Assembly: GCA_019637075.1 (NCBI GenBank)
Contig: JAHBWI010000003.1
Location: 434,001 to 498,000, forward strand
DNA length: 64,000 bases
Source: Nitrospiraceae bacterium
GTDB lineage: Bacteria > Nitrospirota > Nitrospiria > Nitrospirales > Nitrospiraceae
Direction: 5' to 3'
How positions within the stretch are numbered: the first letter of the stretch is position 1; the number at the start of each line of letters is the position of its first letter. Shown here piece by piece: positions 36,596-47,874 of this stretch. The notes under the pieces are model-generated. The model had not been told where the DNA came from. It did no database searches and saw nothing but the letters and a program-made list of their open reading frames with translations. A program made the translations under genes and the position numbers.

Positions 36596-37383
36596 TGACG
36601 ATTCCCGAGTTGCAGAAGTGCAAACGGGAGCAGCGAAAGATTACCGTCGTCACGGCCTATGACGCCCTGTTTACGCGGCTGGCCGAACAGGCCGGGATCG
36701 AAGTTCTGCTGGTCGGTGACTCCTTGGGTGTCGTCGTACAAGGCAAGCCCAACACCCTCTCCGTGACCATGGAGGAGATGCTGTACCACACCAGGCTTGT
36801 GGCCGGTGCGGCACGGAAAGCCCTCGTGATCGGCGACATGCCGTTCATGTCCTACCAAGCAAGCCTGGACGAGGCGATTCGCAATGCCGGTCGCTTTATC
36901 CAGACGGGCGCGGCGGCCGTCAAATTGGAGGGGGGGGCCGCGGTCGTTGACCGAGTTGCCGCCATGACTAAGGTGGGCATCCCCGTCATGGGACACCTCG
37001 GCATGACGCCGCAATCAGTGCATCTCTACGGTGGTTACAAGGTTCAGGGAAAGGGAAGAGAGCGAGCCCACCAACTGGTTGTCGATGCACAGGCGCTGGA
37101 AGCTGCCGGCGCTTTCGCCGTCGTCCTCGAAGCAATCCCCGCCGACCTCGCCAAGAGCGTCACCGAATCGATCACGATCCCCACGATCGGCATCGGTGCC
37201 GGCCCGCATTGCGACGGGCAAGTGTTAGTCATCTACGATCTGTTGGGTCTGTTCGATGACTTCGTCCCGAAGTTCGTCAAACCCTACGCGCAGCTCAAAG
37301 GGGATGCCCTGCAGGCCCTTCGTCGCTACAAGGATGAAGTCGAGCAGGGGAAGTTTCCGTCCGATTCCGAGTCCTACCACTAG
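36595..37383 (+). CDS. panB: 3-methyl-2-oxobutanoate hydroxymethyltransferase
   Basis: The 262-residue TIM-barrel enzyme transfers the one-carbon unit of methylene-THF to 2-oxoisovalerate, the first step of pantothenate and CoA synthesis. Signatures include ITVVTAYDALFTRLAEQAG, VLLVGDSLGVVVQG, AVKLEGG, MGHLGMTPQSVH and TIGIGAGPHCDGQVLV. It is coupled to metF by a one-base TGATG overlap, linking folate C1 supply to CoA synthesis. Confidence 0.97.
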   Translation: MTIPELQKCKREQRKITVVTAYDALFTRLAEQAGIEVLLVGDSLGVVVQGKPNTLSVTMEEMLYHTRLVAGAARKALVIGDMPFMSYQASLDEAIRNAGRFIQTGAAAVKLEGGAAVVDRVAAMTKVGIPVMGHLGMTPQSVHLYGGYKVQGKGRERAHQLVVDAQALEAAGAFAVVLEAIPADLAKSVTESITIPTIGIGAGPHCDGQVLVIYDLLGLFDDFVPKFVKPYAQLKGDALQALRRYKDEVEQGKFPSDSESYH

Positions 37384-37506
37384 TCGAATCTCAACACCGT
37401 CGCGGGTCCTCCCGTTTCCCTGGCATGTGCCAGCCGGTATTCGGTCCTTAGTGGGAGAATAAGCGGCACACTGCATGCGGCGGTTTTGCTTCCGCTCAAG
37501 CCGAGG

Positions 37507-38022
37507 CTAGTGAGGGGTTTTCGGCATAGTCAACGAAATGCAGAGGGGGGATGGGCGTTCACCGTGAAACGCCTCGCTGATCGCGAGTATCAATGGAGCC
37601 ACGTCGATACCCATGTAGTGGGGCGGTGCAGATTGGAATCGACCCAGCGCGCGGTCGATGAGCCGTAGGGTTGCCGCTGGAAAGCCGGTTTCGCGTTTCA
37701 CGTGTGCGGCGGCGAGTTGGATCAAGGCTCGAACGAAACTCCCCTGTTCCGTGTCTTTCCCGAGGGCGTGCCATAAGGATTCCCATTGCTCGTGGGATTC
37801 CCACCAGTAGCCGAAATTAAACAGATCCACGGCAAAGAGGTAGGTCTCCGACCCGGCCCAGTCATCGGGTTGAAAGGCCTCGGCGGTCGGTTCGGGATGG
37901 CCGAAGGAATGACCTTTCCTGTGTCGTTTCGGGTGGGGGGTTCGTCCGGGAAGGAAGCGATACGGGGGGAAAAGCTTGGTCGAATAGCGTATCCGACCGG
38001 GGAGATCGATTGGTTCATCCAT
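37507..38022 (-). CDS. DUF309 domain protein
   Basis: The 171-residue product from ATG 38022 contains NFGYWWESHEQWESLW and SFVRALIQLAAAHVKRETG, the conserved helical core of DUF309 (a small all-alpha family, function unknown). The start lies within the end of apaH: ATGGATGA joins its start codon and the apaH stop in an eight-base overlap, so it is coupled to apaH. A longer frame to 38136 would overlap apaH deeply and is less likely. Confidence 0.75.
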   Translation of the reverse strand: MDEPIDLPGRIRYSTKLFPPYRFLPGRTPHPKRHRKGHSFGHPEPTAEAFQPDDWAGSETYLFAVDLFNFGYWWESHEQWESLWHALGKDTEQGSFVRALIQLAAAHVKRETGFPAATLRLIDRALGRFQSAPPHYMGIDVAPLILAISEAFHGERPSPLCISLTMPKTPH

Positions 38023-38833
38023 GCGCAGGCATTTCCGCGCTGGCGACCTGGAAAATCTTTCGGTCCTCGAGTCGAACAGCAGTGAGTTGGCGTCCATACA
38101 CACAACCGCTGTCGAGAGCCAGGAGACCCGGTTCAATTTTGAGCCCCGAGGCGGCCCAGTGTCCGCATACGACCGTCGCGTCCGCGCTGTGGCGGCCTGG
38201 AATGCGGAACCAGGGATGAAAGCCTGCCGGCGTGAGCTCCGGCGGACCGGAAAATTCAGACTCCATCCGGCCGTCGGTGGAACAGGCGCGCAATCGGGTC
38301 AGCACCTTCGTGATAGTCGCCCACCGCGTCGAGCCCGTCAACGAGGGGGCCCACTGCAGGTGCCCGCTTGGATGCAAGGCCAACAGCAAAGTCTGCCAAT
38401 CGGCGCTCTGTAATCCTGCCGTTGCCTCCGCCGCCAGGGCAGCAGCTTGCTCCACGGACCATTGCGGCAACAGCCCGGCATGCACCATCACGTACTCATC
38501 CTCTCGATGCATCAGTGGCTGTCGGCGCAACCAGTCGATCAGTTCCTCACAGTCGGGAGCATTGAGCACCGGCGCGAGCGTGTCCTTTCGCCGGAGTGGG
38601 GTCAGGCCGGCCGCCACCGCGATCAAGAACAGATCATGGTTGCCGAGTACCGTGACGGCGGCGGACCCCAGCGACTTGATGAAGCGAAGGACTTCGAGTG
38701 AGGCCGGCCCCCGATTCACCAAGTCGCCGACGAACCAGAGGCGGTCTTGGCGCGGATCGAACCGGATGAGGGAGATTAGTCGTTGAAGCGAGAGGAAGCA
38801 GCCTTGCAGGTCCCCGATCGCGTAAGTGGCCAT
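38015..38833 (-). CDS. apaH: Symmetrical bis(5'-nucleosyl)-tetraphosphatase
   Basis: The 272-residue protein starts MATYAIGDLQGCF and continues with FVGDLVNRGPASLEVLRF, VLGNHDLFLIAV and VMVHAGLLPQW, the metallophosphatase motifs of ApaH. It hydrolyses Ap4A to two ADP and is also known to remove Np4 caps from RNA in other bacteria. It follows a hybrid kinase gene by 48 bases on the same strand and overlaps the DUF309 gene downstream. Confidence 0.95.
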   Translation of the reverse strand: MATYAIGDLQGCFLSLQRLISLIRFDPRQDRLWFVGDLVNRGPASLEVLRFIKSLGSAAVTVLGNHDLFLIAVAAGLTPLRRKDTLAPVLNAPDCEELIDWLRRQPLMHREDEYVMVHAGLLPQWSVEQAAALAAEATAGLQSADWQTLLLALHPSGHLQWAPSLTGSTRWATITKVLTRLRACSTDGRMESEFSGPPELTPAGFHPWFRIPGRHSADATVVCGHWAASGLKIEPGLLALDSGCVYGRQLTAVRLEDRKIFQVASAEMPAHG

Positions 38834-38881
38834 GGGGAGCAAGACTAGCGTGGACCGGTCCAGTTCGCAAGTCAGGGCGGC

Positions 38882-41779
38882 TTAGGGAGCGGCCCGCTGT
38901 CGCAGTTCGGTGGTGATAGCGGCGCAGGCTGCCTGATGGGCATCCGTGAGCTGGATCAGCAGGCGTGCGGCATCATCGAGGCGCGCAAGGCGACCCAGGC
39001 CTTCGAGTTCCTTGCAGTGGGCAGCCGTGGCCAAGGCGCCGAGTTGGGCGCTGCTGGACTTCAACCGATGCGCCGCCTTGGTCAGGGCGCTCGGGTCTTG
39101 TATCCGCACCGCGGCGCGAATCTCTTCCACCAGGAGTCGGGAATCCTCGAGATAGGTTGTGAGTACCCGTGCCAGAATATCCGGGCGTCCGGGGCGTTGA
39201 AGCGAGCGGATCGCATCCCAAGCGGTTTTGTCGATGTCAGCAAGGGCAGGAGATGGCGTTTGTTCACGGGGCGAACCGACCGGCTCGGGCGGAGAGGGAG
39301 GCGCGGCGATGGCTTCCTCATGAGCGGCAGGTGTCGATGCCAGCCATTGCGTCAGTACCGTGCTGAGTTGTGCCATGGTGAACGGTTTCGCCAGGTAGTC
39401 GTCCATGCCGGCGGCGAGGCAGCGGTTCCGATCGCCTTCCATGGCATTGGCCGTGAGCGCGATGATGGGTACATGGTGCGTAGCCTCGGCGGCCTGTTCT
39501 TGTTGCCGGATGGCGCTGGTGGCGGTAAAGCCGTCCATCTCGGGCATCTGGCAATCCATGAGGACCAGATCGAAGTGTTCCCGCGCAAATGCTTCTACTG
39601 CGAGGCGACCATTTTCGACGGCCTGAATACGGTATCCCAGCACCTCCAACATGCCCATTGCGACTTCCCGATTCACGGGGGTGTCTTCGACTAGGAGAAT
39701 CTGGCGAACTTCTGATTGGCTGCCGGTGCGAGCGGCGGTCGGCTGAACCGGCTGTCGAAGGGGGATCGCTGGTCGCGCCTGAAGCAGGCCCAGCAGGGCC
39801 TGCCGGAGGAGGCTCTTTCGGACCGGTTTGGTGACCCATGCATCGACGGAGGGGCCGTCGGAGGCCCTCGCATCGTACGTGACCGAGGTGAGCATCAAGA
39901 GGCGGAGGTCGGCTAAGTGCGGATCGCGTCGGATAGCCTGCGCCAGTTGGAGTCCATCCATGTCCGGCATGTGCAGGTCTAGAACGGCCAGCTCGAACGG
40001 TTGTTGTGCCGCGACGGCGGATTGAAGTTGCGCCAGCGCTTCCTGGGCGGAAGCGGCCAATAGGGGGAGCGCGCCCCACGCGCGGAGATGCTCATCCAGG
40101 ATTTCACGATTGGCGGCGGTGTCATCGACGACCAGGATTCGTTTGTTCAGCAGGACCTCCTCGAGAGCCTCACCCGCTGCGATAGGGGAGGGGCGCTCGA
40201 AGACGGCCGTAAACCAGAAGGTCGATCCTTGCCCGACCTGGCTTTCCACCCCTATCTGGCCCTGCATAAGGGCCACGAGTTCCTTGACGATTGTGAGCCC
40301 GAGTCCTGTCCCGCCGAAGCGGCGGGTGGTCGTTCCGTCGGCTTGAGAGAAGGCTTCGAAAATACGCTGGTGCGCCTCCACTGGAATGCCGACGCCGGAG
40401 TCCTTCACCGCGAATCGAAGGGTCACGGTCGTCTCCGTCTCGGCCAGCCAGTCGACGCGCACGTTGATTTCCCCGGCCGTGGTGAATTTCAGCGCATTAC
40501 TCACGAGATTCAACAATGTTTGCCGGAGTCGAGTCGGATCGCCGCGGAGCACTCCGGGGATTGCACCGTGCAGATGACAGGTCAATTCCAGGTTTTTCCG
40601 CTGGGCCGGCCCGGCGAAGAGCTCGACGGCGCTTTCAACCGTGTCCCGGAGATCGAAATCCACTCGTTCGAGTTGAAGTTTGCCCGCTTCGATTTTGGAA
40701 AAGTCGAGCACGTCGTTGATGATTCCAAGGAGCGCTTCGCCGGATTGTTGGATGGTTTGTGTCAGGTGTTGTTGCCGGGGATCGAGCGTGGTCGTGAGCA
40801 GAAGCTCAGTCATGCCCAGGACGCCGTTCATCGGCGTCCGGATTTCATGGCTCATGTTGGCCAAGAATTGCGATTTGGCGAGACTGGCGGCCTGCGCAGC
40901 ATCGGCCAATCGGCGAGCCTCTCGGGAGGCATGTTCCAGTTGCTGGGTTCGCTCGGCGACCTTGGCTTCCAGACTTTGCTGATAGTCCTGAATCTGTTTT
41001 TGGGAGGTGCGCAGTTGGAGCGTCATCCGATTGAATGCATCGGCCAGCCGCTGGACCTCGTCGTTGGTGCGAGCCTCGACATCGACGTCGAAGCGTCCTT
41101 CGGCGATCCGGTCTGCCGCCTCAACCAAGGCCAAAACCGGTTTGGTGATATTTCGCGTGAGGATCAACGTGACGGTGAGCCCCATCAGGAGGACCACTCC
41201 GACGACGAGGCCGGTGACCAGGACGAATTGCTGCAAATTTTTTCGCAACCGGTCTTGGCTCAGGCCGAGTTGCAGATAACCAATGACGGTCGCAGATGTC
41301 GATCCTGCGTTGGAGTCGAGGAACAACGGGTCAGCCGACGACACCGGCCGGCTCACCACCGGCACCAGGATATCAATGTAGGCTGGATGGCCGGGCTTAA
41401 GGACCACTTCCTCGAACAGCATGTCACCGGCCGCCGGCAGATGGTCTCCGCGGGTCGTCGGGATCGTGATCTGGAGGTCCCAGGTTTCTTTCAAGAGCAC
41501 CTGCCGTTCCTTGCCGAGCACGGCGACATAGGCGATGTCCGGCAAGGCGTGTAGCCCATCGATCACCCGGCGGAGGGCATCCTGGTTTTCCGTATACACG
41601 GCATATTCGCTGTTGTGCGCGATCATGGTCGCGGTGCTGAGTCCGGTGTTCGTCAAATCCTGGTAGCGGGCGGTGATTTCTCTGTGCACGACGAACGCAG
41701 CGATGCCGATCGCGGTCACGACCACGAGGCTGATGCTCAGGAAGTTGAGCTTATTTCGTAGGCTAAGACTTGTCCGCAT
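38882..41779 (-). CDS. Membrane hybrid histidine kinase with HAMP, two receivers and Hpt
   Basis: From ATG 41779 the protein has 965 residues; the open frame extends further but only as coding shadow of the next gene. Membrane spans at about 11-33 and 183-208 bracket a 150-residue periplasmic sensor. HAMP follows (208-262), then a coiled coil, HisKA with His311 ([13 protein letters not shown]), HATPase ([13 protein letters not shown]), receiver 1 ([11 protein letters not shown]), receiver 2 ([10 protein letters not shown]) and a C-terminal Hpt ([13 protein letters not shown]). It starts 14 bases after the substrate-binding protein gene, which suggests that this protein senses the ligand through it. 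Confidence 0.93.
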   Translation of the reverse strand: MRTSLSLRNKLNFLSISLVVVTAIGIAAFVVHREITARYQDLTNTGLSTATMIAHNSEYAVYTENQDALRRVIDGLHALPDIAYVAVLGKERQVLLKETWDLQITIPTTRGDHLPAAGDMLFEEVVLKPGHPAYIDILVPVVSRPVSSADPLFLDSNAGSTSATVIGYLQLGLSQDRLRKNLQQFVLVTGLVVGVVLLMGLTVTLILTRNITKPVLALVEAADRIAEGRFDVDVEARTNDEVQRLADAFNRMTLQLRTSQKQIQDYQQSLEAKVAERTQQLEHASREARRLADAAQAASLAKSQFLANMSHEIRTPMNGVLGMTELLLTTTLDPRQQHLTQTIQQSGEALLGIINDVLDFSKIEAGKLQLERVDFDLRDTVESAVELFAGPAQRKNLELTCHLHGAIPGVLRGDPTRLRQTLLNLVSNALKFTTAGEINVRVDWLAETETTVTLRFAVKDSGVGIPVEAHQRIFEAFSQADGTTTRRFGGTGLGLTIVKELVALMQGQIGVESQVGQGSTFWFTAVFERPSPIAAGEALEEVLLNKRILVVDDTAANREILDEHLRAWGALPLLAASAQEALAQLQSAVAAQQPFELAVLDLHMPDMDGLQLAQAIRRDPHLADLRLLMLTSVTYDARASDGPSVDAWVTKPVRKSLLRQALLGLLQARPAIPLRQPVQPTAARTGSQSEVRQILLVEDTPVNREVAMGMLEVLGYRIQAVENGRLAVEAFAREHFDLVLMDCQMPEMDGFTATSAIRQQEQAAEATHHVPIIALTANAMEGDRNRCLAAGMDDYLAKPFTMAQLSTVLTQWLASTPAAHEEAIAAPPSPPEPVGSPREQTPSPALADIDKTAWDAIRSLQRPGRPDILARVLTTYLEDSRLLVEEIRAAVRIQDPSALTKAAHRLKSSSAQLGALATAAHCKELEGLGRLARLDDAARLLIQLTDAHQAACAAITTELRQRAAP

Positions 41780-41793
41780 AGCCAAACCTTTGT

Positions 41794-42747
41794 CTATTGG
41801 AATACGTGCGCGGCGCCGCGCACGATCTCTTGGGATAACTCCAGGTTCATGGCGCCAGCCGTTTTTAAGTTCACGACATACATAACTTTTCGCGGATGAA
41901 GAGGGACGAGGCTGCCCGCGTCGGTTCCCCCTAATATCTTCCCCGCGATCTCTCCGCATTGGCTGCCGATGTCGAGGTAGTCGCGATCGAGGGCGTAGAG
42001 AGCGCCGGCCTTGACCCACGATGTTGATAGCCCTGCCAAAGGAATCTTGTTCCGAAACGTGCTCAGGAGAATCGGCTCGGCCGTGTGCGGGGTCATCACG
42101 ATCGAGTCCGAAATCCCCCACAGGGCATCGACGTGACGTGACAAGTTTTCAAGGGCATCGGGCAAGGCGCGCGGGGTGTCGACGGCTTGTGCGACCAGGA
42201 TGACCCCGGAATTTTTCGCGACCTGCAGGGCGTTATTGATTTTGGTTTGGTTTTCCTTGGGATTGAAGAGCACCCCGACGGTCCCGGCACCGGGAACGAT
42301 GCGGCGAAGCCACTGCAGTTGAGTCTCCAAGGGGAAGTCCAGCAGCACGGCGGTGGCGTTCGGGGAGGATTTGATGTCATCCGCGCTCACGATCATGGTG
42401 GCGAGAATGGGAAGATGACCGACTTCGCGCACGGCAGCCTGGGTGGCCGCGCTGCCCAATGTCACGACCAGGCGAGCCCCCGAGTTCTTCAGATCGTTCA
42501 ACGCCTCCTGTGTTTTGGCGGTGTTGCCTTGAAGGAAATGGACTTCAAGGCTGGCGCCGATGCCTTGTTTGGTCAGCGATTGCTGAATCCCGGCGAGCAC
42601 CTCCTGATAGGGCTGGATGTCCTGGCCGCTGAGCACCATGATGCGGTCGGACTTGGCAGCTACGACATCGCAGTGCATCAGCAGCCCGAGGGCGCTGAGT
42701 GCCAGACCGATCGCAATTGTCTGAAGGAGGCGCATGAGTCGACGCAT
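41794..42747 (-). CDS. Periplasmic substrate-binding protein (ABC_sub_bind type) without a transporter
   Basis: The 317-residue exported protein (signal LLQTIAIGLALSALGLLMHCDVVAA) has the two-lobed fold of the ABC_sub_bind family. Markers are YQEVLAGIQQSLTKQG, LVVTLGSAATQAAV, VGVLFNPKENQTKIN and WGISDSIVMTPHTAEPILL. Family members bind diverse small ligands, and some belong to tryptophan or tyrosine uptake systems. No permease or ATPase gene is near. It lies between a TonB receptor gene (15 bases upstream) and a hybrid kinase (14 bases downstream), so a sensing role is more likely than transport. Confidence 0.9.
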   Translation of the reverse strand: MRRLMRLLQTIAIGLALSALGLLMHCDVVAAKSDRIMVLSGQDIQPYQEVLAGIQQSLTKQGIGASLEVHFLQGNTAKTQEALNDLKNSGARLVVTLGSAATQAAVREVGHLPILATMIVSADDIKSSPNATAVLLDFPLETQLQWLRRIVPGAGTVGVLFNPKENQTKINNALQVAKNSGVILVAQAVDTPRALPDALENLSRHVDALWGISDSIVMTPHTAEPILLSTFRNKIPLAGLSTSWVKAGALYALDRDYLDIGSQCGEIAGKILGGTDAGSLVPLHPRKVMYVVNLKTAGAMNLELSQEIVRGAAHVFQ

Positions 42748-42762
42748 CAGTCGGAGGGGCCT

Positions 42763-44880
42763 TTAAAAACGGTATTTCAGCTTGACCCAGAATGTTCGGC
42801 CGTCCTGGTCGATGACATCCTGCACATGTTCCCCAGAACCAGGATATCCATACTTCTGGTTCATGAGGTTGTTGATGTGGCCAGAGAGTTCCCATCCTTT
42901 GACGATCCGTTGGCTGAACAATGAGACGTTCAGAATGTAAAAAGGGCTGGCACTGTTTCCGGCGAGTGTGAGGCGCGAACTCGTGAAGCGCCCCTCGAAT
43001 CCCGCGAACAGTTTGTCGGCGACGACCGGAAGGATCAGGTTGGCTTTCGCAAGATGTTGTGGGGAGTTCGTCAGTTGTCGGCCTCCGTCCTCGTTTTCCG
43101 TGCGCTGCAGGGCATAGCTCACGCGTCCTTCCGCGCCCGACGGCCATTTCCCTTCCAGAGCGAGTTCCACGCCACGAGCCAGGATATTGTCCACGTTGTT
43201 GTAAAACAGTTTCCCGTCGGTCGGGTCGGTGGTTTGGCTGATCAAGCCTGAGATGTTGTACTGGTACAAGCTGCCGAGGGCACGGAGGTGATTCCCCAGG
43301 TATTGCTCAACCACGAGCTCGTAGGTCTTGATTCGTTCAGGTTTGATGTCTGGATTGGCCTTGAAGGTGGTCCCAGTCACATAGAATTGCTCGTAGGGAT
43401 TGGGCGCGCGGAACGCCTGCCCGTACAACAATTTAACCGTGGTCTTGTCCCAGGTTGAAATGAGCGCCGCTCGGGGATTTGTGGTGCCTCCAAAGGTGCT
43501 GTACTGGTCATGCCGAACGCCGGCGTTCAGGACGAGATGGTCGGTGATGGCCCATTCGTCCTGCAAATAGGTTGCGATGAAACTCGATTGGCGTTTGTCG
43601 TCGAGGTAGGTTGAGGGAGGCGCAATGTCCGCGTTGCTTTGATTGAGGCGAAATTGGTCCCGATACTCCGCGCCGATCGTTACTTTGTGACTGTCGAACA
43701 GCCGCTTGGTAATCATCAGTTCCGTGCCCCACCAGTCGGCTTCCGTCGAGTCCTTGTTAATGGTGAAGGGGGGTGTGCCGGTCCCGGCATAGTCGTACGG
43801 AAGGTGTGCGCGATAATAGTAGCGATCGTAATAGACTCGCGCCTTCACGTTGAATTGGTTGGCAAGCTCATGCTGGTAGACGAGGTCAAGATAGGTCCGT
43901 TCGTCGAGCGTGTGTTGTCGGTTGTCGTTGAATACGGTGCCGAACGAGGCAGTGGGCACGTTTTTTTTGCGCCATTGGTGGCCGCCCAAGAGGGTGAAGT
44001 CTCCATAGGAGAGCTTGCCGGTGTAGTAGTACAGGTTGTCCCGATCCGCATCTTTGGCGATGCCGTTGTTGGTGGACGCGAATGCCGGGTATGAGATCTC
44101 CCGGTGTCCTTCGCTGTCTGAGAAGGAGCCTGAGAGGAGCATCTCGACTCCGTTCGAGAACTTGTTTCCGTAAGTCAGACGGCTTCGATAGGTGTTGAAG
44201 CTGCCGGCTTCACCGGAGACCTCCGTGCCTTTGATGTCGCGTCCCCGCTTGGTGATCACGTTGACGACCCCGAAAAACGCATTAGTGCCATACAACGAAG
44301 ATCCCGGGCCTTTGATGATTTCGACTCTGTCGATCAAATCGACGTCGATCGGCATTTCCGTGCCGGCCCCGCCCTCGTCGTAGACGGCGTCGTTGAGTCG
44401 ATGGTTGTCGACCAACAGCAACACCCGGGAGGTGTAGTCTCCCGGCCGGTTGAATCCCCGAAACCCGAGGTAGCCGTAATTCCGGTCGTTGCTGGTAAAT
44501 AGTCCCGGGACGCTGTCGAGTATTTGGGCAAGGCTTCGGTAGCCGTATTTCTTGATTTGGTCTGCGGTGATGATAAAGACGGCCGCCGGCGCCTCGTTCA
44601 CTTTCTGGTCATACTTCGCTGCGCCGTAGACCGAAGGAATTTCCTCGAAGAGCGTGACTTCCTTCCCAATCTGGTTGTTGGCCGGGGCGGAGGCCGTCGT
44701 CGAAATGTCGGGCAAATCCAGCGCGGAGTTCTCTGGGAACGAAGCCGGGATCTCGGAGGTTTCTGCCGCATGGGATGTCGATATGAAAGACGTCAACATC
44801 GTGGCGGCCGAGAGGACCCCAGCGGCGATGAACACTATCGGTTTGCAGGTGTAGGAAAGACCAGTCATGTCCGGCTCCAT
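42763..44880 (-). CDS. TonB-dependent outer-membrane receptor
   Basis: The 705-residue protein has a signal peptide, a plug domain (about 85-215: APAAVFIITADQIKKYGYRSLAQILDSVPGL, VEIIKGPGSSLYGTNAFFGVVNVITKRG) and a long barrel ending in FWVKLKYRF with the terminal Phe. It transports or senses a ligand across the outer membrane using TonB energy. The region before the plug is a short extension without a clear STN signalling domain. It is co-transcribed with the substrate-binding protein and hybrid kinase downstream. Ligand unknown; no siderophore or cobalamin genes flank it. Confidence 0.94.
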   Translation of the reverse strand: MEPDMTGLSYTCKPIVFIAAGVLSAATMLTSFISTSHAAETSEIPASFPENSALDLPDISTTASAPANNQIGKEVTLFEEIPSVYGAAKYDQKVNEAPAAVFIITADQIKKYGYRSLAQILDSVPGLFTSNDRNYGYLGFRGFNRPGDYTSRVLLLVDNHRLNDAVYDEGGAGTEMPIDVDLIDRVEIIKGPGSSLYGTNAFFGVVNVITKRGRDIKGTEVSGEAGSFNTYRSRLTYGNKFSNGVEMLLSGSFSDSEGHREISYPAFASTNNGIAKDADRDNLYYYTGKLSYGDFTLLGGHQWRKKNVPTASFGTVFNDNRQHTLDERTYLDLVYQHELANQFNVKARVYYDRYYYRAHLPYDYAGTGTPPFTINKDSTEADWWGTELMITKRLFDSHKVTIGAEYRDQFRLNQSNADIAPPSTYLDDKRQSSFIATYLQDEWAITDHLVLNAGVRHDQYSTFGGTTNPRAALISTWDKTTVKLLYGQAFRAPNPYEQFYVTGTTFKANPDIKPERIKTYELVVEQYLGNHLRALGSLYQYNISGLISQTTDPTDGKLFYNNVDNILARGVELALEGKWPSGAEGRVSYALQRTENEDGGRQLTNSPQHLAKANLILPVVADKLFAGFEGRFTSSRLTLAGNSASPFYILNVSLFSQRIVKGWELSGHINNLMNQKYGYPGSGEHVQDVIDQDGRTFWVKLKYRF

Positions 44881-45012
44881 GGATTAGTCCTATCTCGCTC
44901 GTATCGGTCGAAAATCTACGCAACTTGATGGAACTGCAGGACGGGTCGCGAGGAGCGGGTATGTGGTTGCGTGCGTGCGCAAGCGAACGGAGAGCGGGTC
45001 TTGCGTGCGGGA

Positions 45013-47874
45013 TTAGGGAGTCGTGTGGCTACGCAGCTTCGCTTCGATGGTGTCGCAGGCTTCGCGGTGTGCGCTGCTCAATTGTTCGACCAGAGGACTG
45101 CACGATTCAGCGCGGCCTTCGCGTCCGAGGACTTCCAATTCCCCACAGCGCGCGGCTAAGGCCAGCGCCCCAAGCTGTGCGCTGCTGGATTTGAGGCGGT
45201 GTGCTGCTTCGAACAGGATTCGGGAGTTTCCCGTCGTGGCGGCCTCGCGAATTTGATCGACGAGTTCCCTCGAGTCCTTGAGGTACTGGGTCAGCACCTT
45301 GATCAGGAGGTCGGGCCCTCCTTGTTTCTGGAGGTCACGGATCTGGTTCCAGGCTTGGAGATCGAATGGAACGGAATCGTGCGGTTGATCCGTCGGGGGC
45401 GATGGAGTTTCCGGTGGAACCGCATGGGGCTGCGTCCAGTGGCTCAAGGCTTCCGCGAGTTGTTCAAGGGAAAACGGCTTGGCCAGGTAGTCGTCCATCC
45501 CGGCTTTCAAGCACAGGTCTCGATCACCTTCCATGGCATTGGCTGTGAGGGCCACGATGGGGGTGTGTATTGAGAGCTGCCCCTTTTCCTCCATCCGGCG
45601 AATCTGTTGCGTGGCGGTAAAGCCATCCATGCCCGGCATCTGGCAATCCATCAGGATCAAATCAAAAGATTGGGTTGCGGCGGCCTCCACCGCTTCCCGG
45701 CCGTTTTCGACCATGTGGACGGTGCAGCCGAGCAATTCGAGCATGCCCGAGGCCACTTCCCGGTTGACCGGGTTGTCCTCGGCCAGCAAGAGATGCGCGG
45801 AGAAAAATGAGCTTCTTGAGGGGCGCGGGGCAGGTGTGGTCCTGTCGGGCAGCGCAGCGAAGATCCGGTCCAGACAATCCTTCAACGCGGTCTGATGGAC
45901 AGGTTTCTGCAACCAACTCCGGAAGAGGTTGTCACGGGCGCCCTGAGGCACGCGATCCATCGAGCTGAGTGCGACCAGAATGAGCCCTTCGCAACCGGGC
46001 CGGCTCTTGATCAAGCGGGCCAAGCCGACCCCGTCCATTTCAGGCATTTGAAGATCAAGAATCGCCAAATTGAAGGCCTCCGGAGTGGGTTCCGTGTTCA
46101 GCCGTGCCAGGACTTCGGTTCCGCCCGTTTCGGCCACGACCGTCGCTCCCCAGTTCTCAAGATGAGACTGCAGGATATGGAGATTCGTTGGATTGTCGTC
46201 GACGATCAGAATGCGGCGGCCGGCTAGGCTGCGTTCCGGGAAACCGGATTGCGGCGCAGGATCCGGGCTGATGCCGAGCGTCACCGTGAACCAGAATGTG
46301 GAACCGATTCCCGGGGTGCTCTCCAGCCCGACCTCTCCGCCCATGAGCTGCACCAACTGTTTGACAATGGCGAGTCCGAGGCCGGTTCCCCCGAAGCGCC
46401 GTGTCGTTGAGCCGTCGGCTTGAGAGAAGGCTTTGAACAGGCGCTTCTGGGCCTCAGGAGGGACGCCGAGGCCGGTGTCACGAATCAGGCACTTCAGTCG
46501 TAACGCGCCGTCGCGATCTGCCAGGCGTTCGAGCGTGATCGCCACCTCGCCTTCCTTCGTGAACTTGATCGCATTGCCGATCAGGTTGAGCAGAACCTGC
46601 CGAAGCCGCACCGGGTCTCCCACCACTCCGTCAGGAAGATCGGGCGGCAAAAAACAGGTGAGTTCGATGTGCTTGCGCGCAGCGGTTTGGGCGAACAGAT
46701 CGACGGCTTCTTCGACTGTTTGCCGCAGGCCGAAGGTGATCGATTCTAGTTCGAGTTTCCCGGCCTCGATCTTTGAGAAATCGAGAATGTCGTTGATGAT
46801 TTGGAGCAACGCGGAGCCGGAGCGATGGGCGCTTTCGGTCAGCGCGCGCTGCTTGGCCGTTAAGTCGGTCGAGAGGAGCAACTCAGTCATACCCAGGACG
46901 CCGTTCATGGGCGTGCGGATTTCATGGCTCATGTTCGCGAGGAATTGGGATTTCGCCACGCTGGCGGCTTCCGCCGCGTCTTTGGCCTTGATGAGGTCAG
47001 CCGTTCGAGCTGCCACCGCTTCTTCAAGCGACGCGGTAAAGGACCGCACGGCGTGAGTTTGCGTACGCAAGAGGGCGGTGGTCGTATTCACGAGCGCCAA
47101 CATCCGTTCTAATTCCCCGCCGCCGTGAGCCCCGGTGTTGGCGGCGACCGCTTCCGGGGATCCGAGGTCTGAGGCTGATTGATTGGCGGTTTCGGACAGT
47201 TCCGAGAGCGTGTTCTGCAACTCCGCCCCCGTATTTCGCAGATAGGCCGTGATGCGCCCAATCCCGAGTTGAAGGGAGAGGATGCTGGCACCGATCAGGA
47301 AGATCGACAGCAGAATCAACTGTTGGGCGGTCTCCGTCAGCTGGCGTTGCATGGAGGCCAGAGAGAATTCAGTTCTCGCCCAGGCAACGACGGTGTCGTT
47401 GTCCCAAAGAGGTTCCCAAACGATCAGCGCAGCTCCGCCTGTGTCCGATTCGCGCAAATCGACATGCTCCACGTTGACTCGTTCGTTGGCGGCAATGATA
47501 TCCGGCGCCAGCTCCCGTCCGATTCTGTCCGGGTGCATCGCCGCCACGATCATATGATCGGGATCGATGATGTCGACGTTGAGGACGTCGGCGTCGTCGC
47601 GATATCGACCCAATGCTTCTTGGATGCGGAAGAGGTTGTCTAGGATGGCCGCTCCTCCCATCACGGCGAAGGTGCGGCTGATCGACAACGCGCGGTCCCG
47701 CGTCGAATCCTGAATGGTCTTCTGCAGCTGTAACAGGCGGGCGACGGCAAAGACGGACATGATAGTAATCAGCAACACGGAAAGCGTGATGCTGACGCGC
47801 AGCCGCAGGTTGCCTTTCCACGTGCTGCGAACGCGGTCGGCCCAGGAGGCATCAATGTGATGGGCTGTTTTCAT
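45013..47874 (-). CDS. Membrane hybrid histidine kinase with two receivers and Hpt
   Basis: The 953-residue protein starts at ATG 47874, inside the end of the cupredoxin-like gene (23-base overlap). One span at about 26-47, a periplasmic sensor (about 48-195; [26 protein letters not shown]) and a second span ([20 protein letters not shown]) precede a coiled linker. HisKA ([13 protein letters not shown]), HATPase ([13 protein letters not shown]), receiver 1 ([10 protein letters not shown]), receiver 2 ([10 protein letters not shown]) and Hpt ([13 protein letters not shown]) follow. It can complete a His-Asp-His relay. The coupling suggests that the cupredoxin-like protein is its input partner. 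Confidence 0.92.
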   Translation of the reverse strand: MKTAHHIDASWADRVRSTWKGNLRLRVSITLSVLLITIMSVFAVARLLQLQKTIQDSTRDRALSISRTFAVMGGAAILDNLFRIQEALGRYRDDADVLNVDIIDPDHMIVAAMHPDRIGRELAPDIIAANERVNVEHVDLRESDTGGAALIVWEPLWDNDTVVAWARTEFSLASMQRQLTETAQQLILLSIFLIGASILSLQLGIGRITAYLRNTGAELQNTLSELSETANQSASDLGSPEAVAANTGAHGGGELERMLALVNTTTALLRTQTHAVRSFTASLEEAVAARTADLIKAKDAAEAASVAKSQFLANMSHEIRTPMNGVLGMTELLLSTDLTAKQRALTESAHRSGSALLQIINDILDFSKIEAGKLELESITFGLRQTVEEAVDLFAQTAARKHIELTCFLPPDLPDGVVGDPVRLRQVLLNLIGNAIKFTKEGEVAITLERLADRDGALRLKCLIRDTGLGVPPEAQKRLFKAFSQADGSTTRRFGGTGLGLAIVKQLVQLMGGEVGLESTPGIGSTFWFTVTLGISPDPAPQSGFPERSLAGRRILIVDDNPTNLHILQSHLENWGATVVAETGGTEVLARLNTEPTPEAFNLAILDLQMPEMDGVGLARLIKSRPGCEGLILVALSSMDRVPQGARDNLFRSWLQKPVHQTALKDCLDRIFAALPDRTTPAPRPSRSSFFSAHLLLAEDNPVNREVASGMLELLGCTVHMVENGREAVEAAATQSFDLILMDCQMPGMDGFTATQQIRRMEEKGQLSIHTPIVALTANAMEGDRDLCLKAGMDDYLAKPFSLEQLAEALSHWTQPHAVPPETPSPPTDQPHDSVPFDLQAWNQIRDLQKQGGPDLLIKVLTQYLKDSRELVDQIREAATTGNSRILFEAAHRLKSSSAQLGALALAARCGELEVLGREGRAESCSPLVEQLSSAHREACDTIEAKLRSHTTP

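Noticed and set aside
37420-37440. CTGGCA-TG-TGCCAG palindrome after panB as terminator or operator
   Set aside because: It has a two-base centre, no T-tract and no promoter next to it; too little to call.
40088-41554. 488-codon open frame antisense to the hybrid kinase at 38.9-41.8 kb
   Set aside because: It mirrors the kinase codons, has no domain or ribosome site, and long antisense frames are common in high-GC coding DNA.
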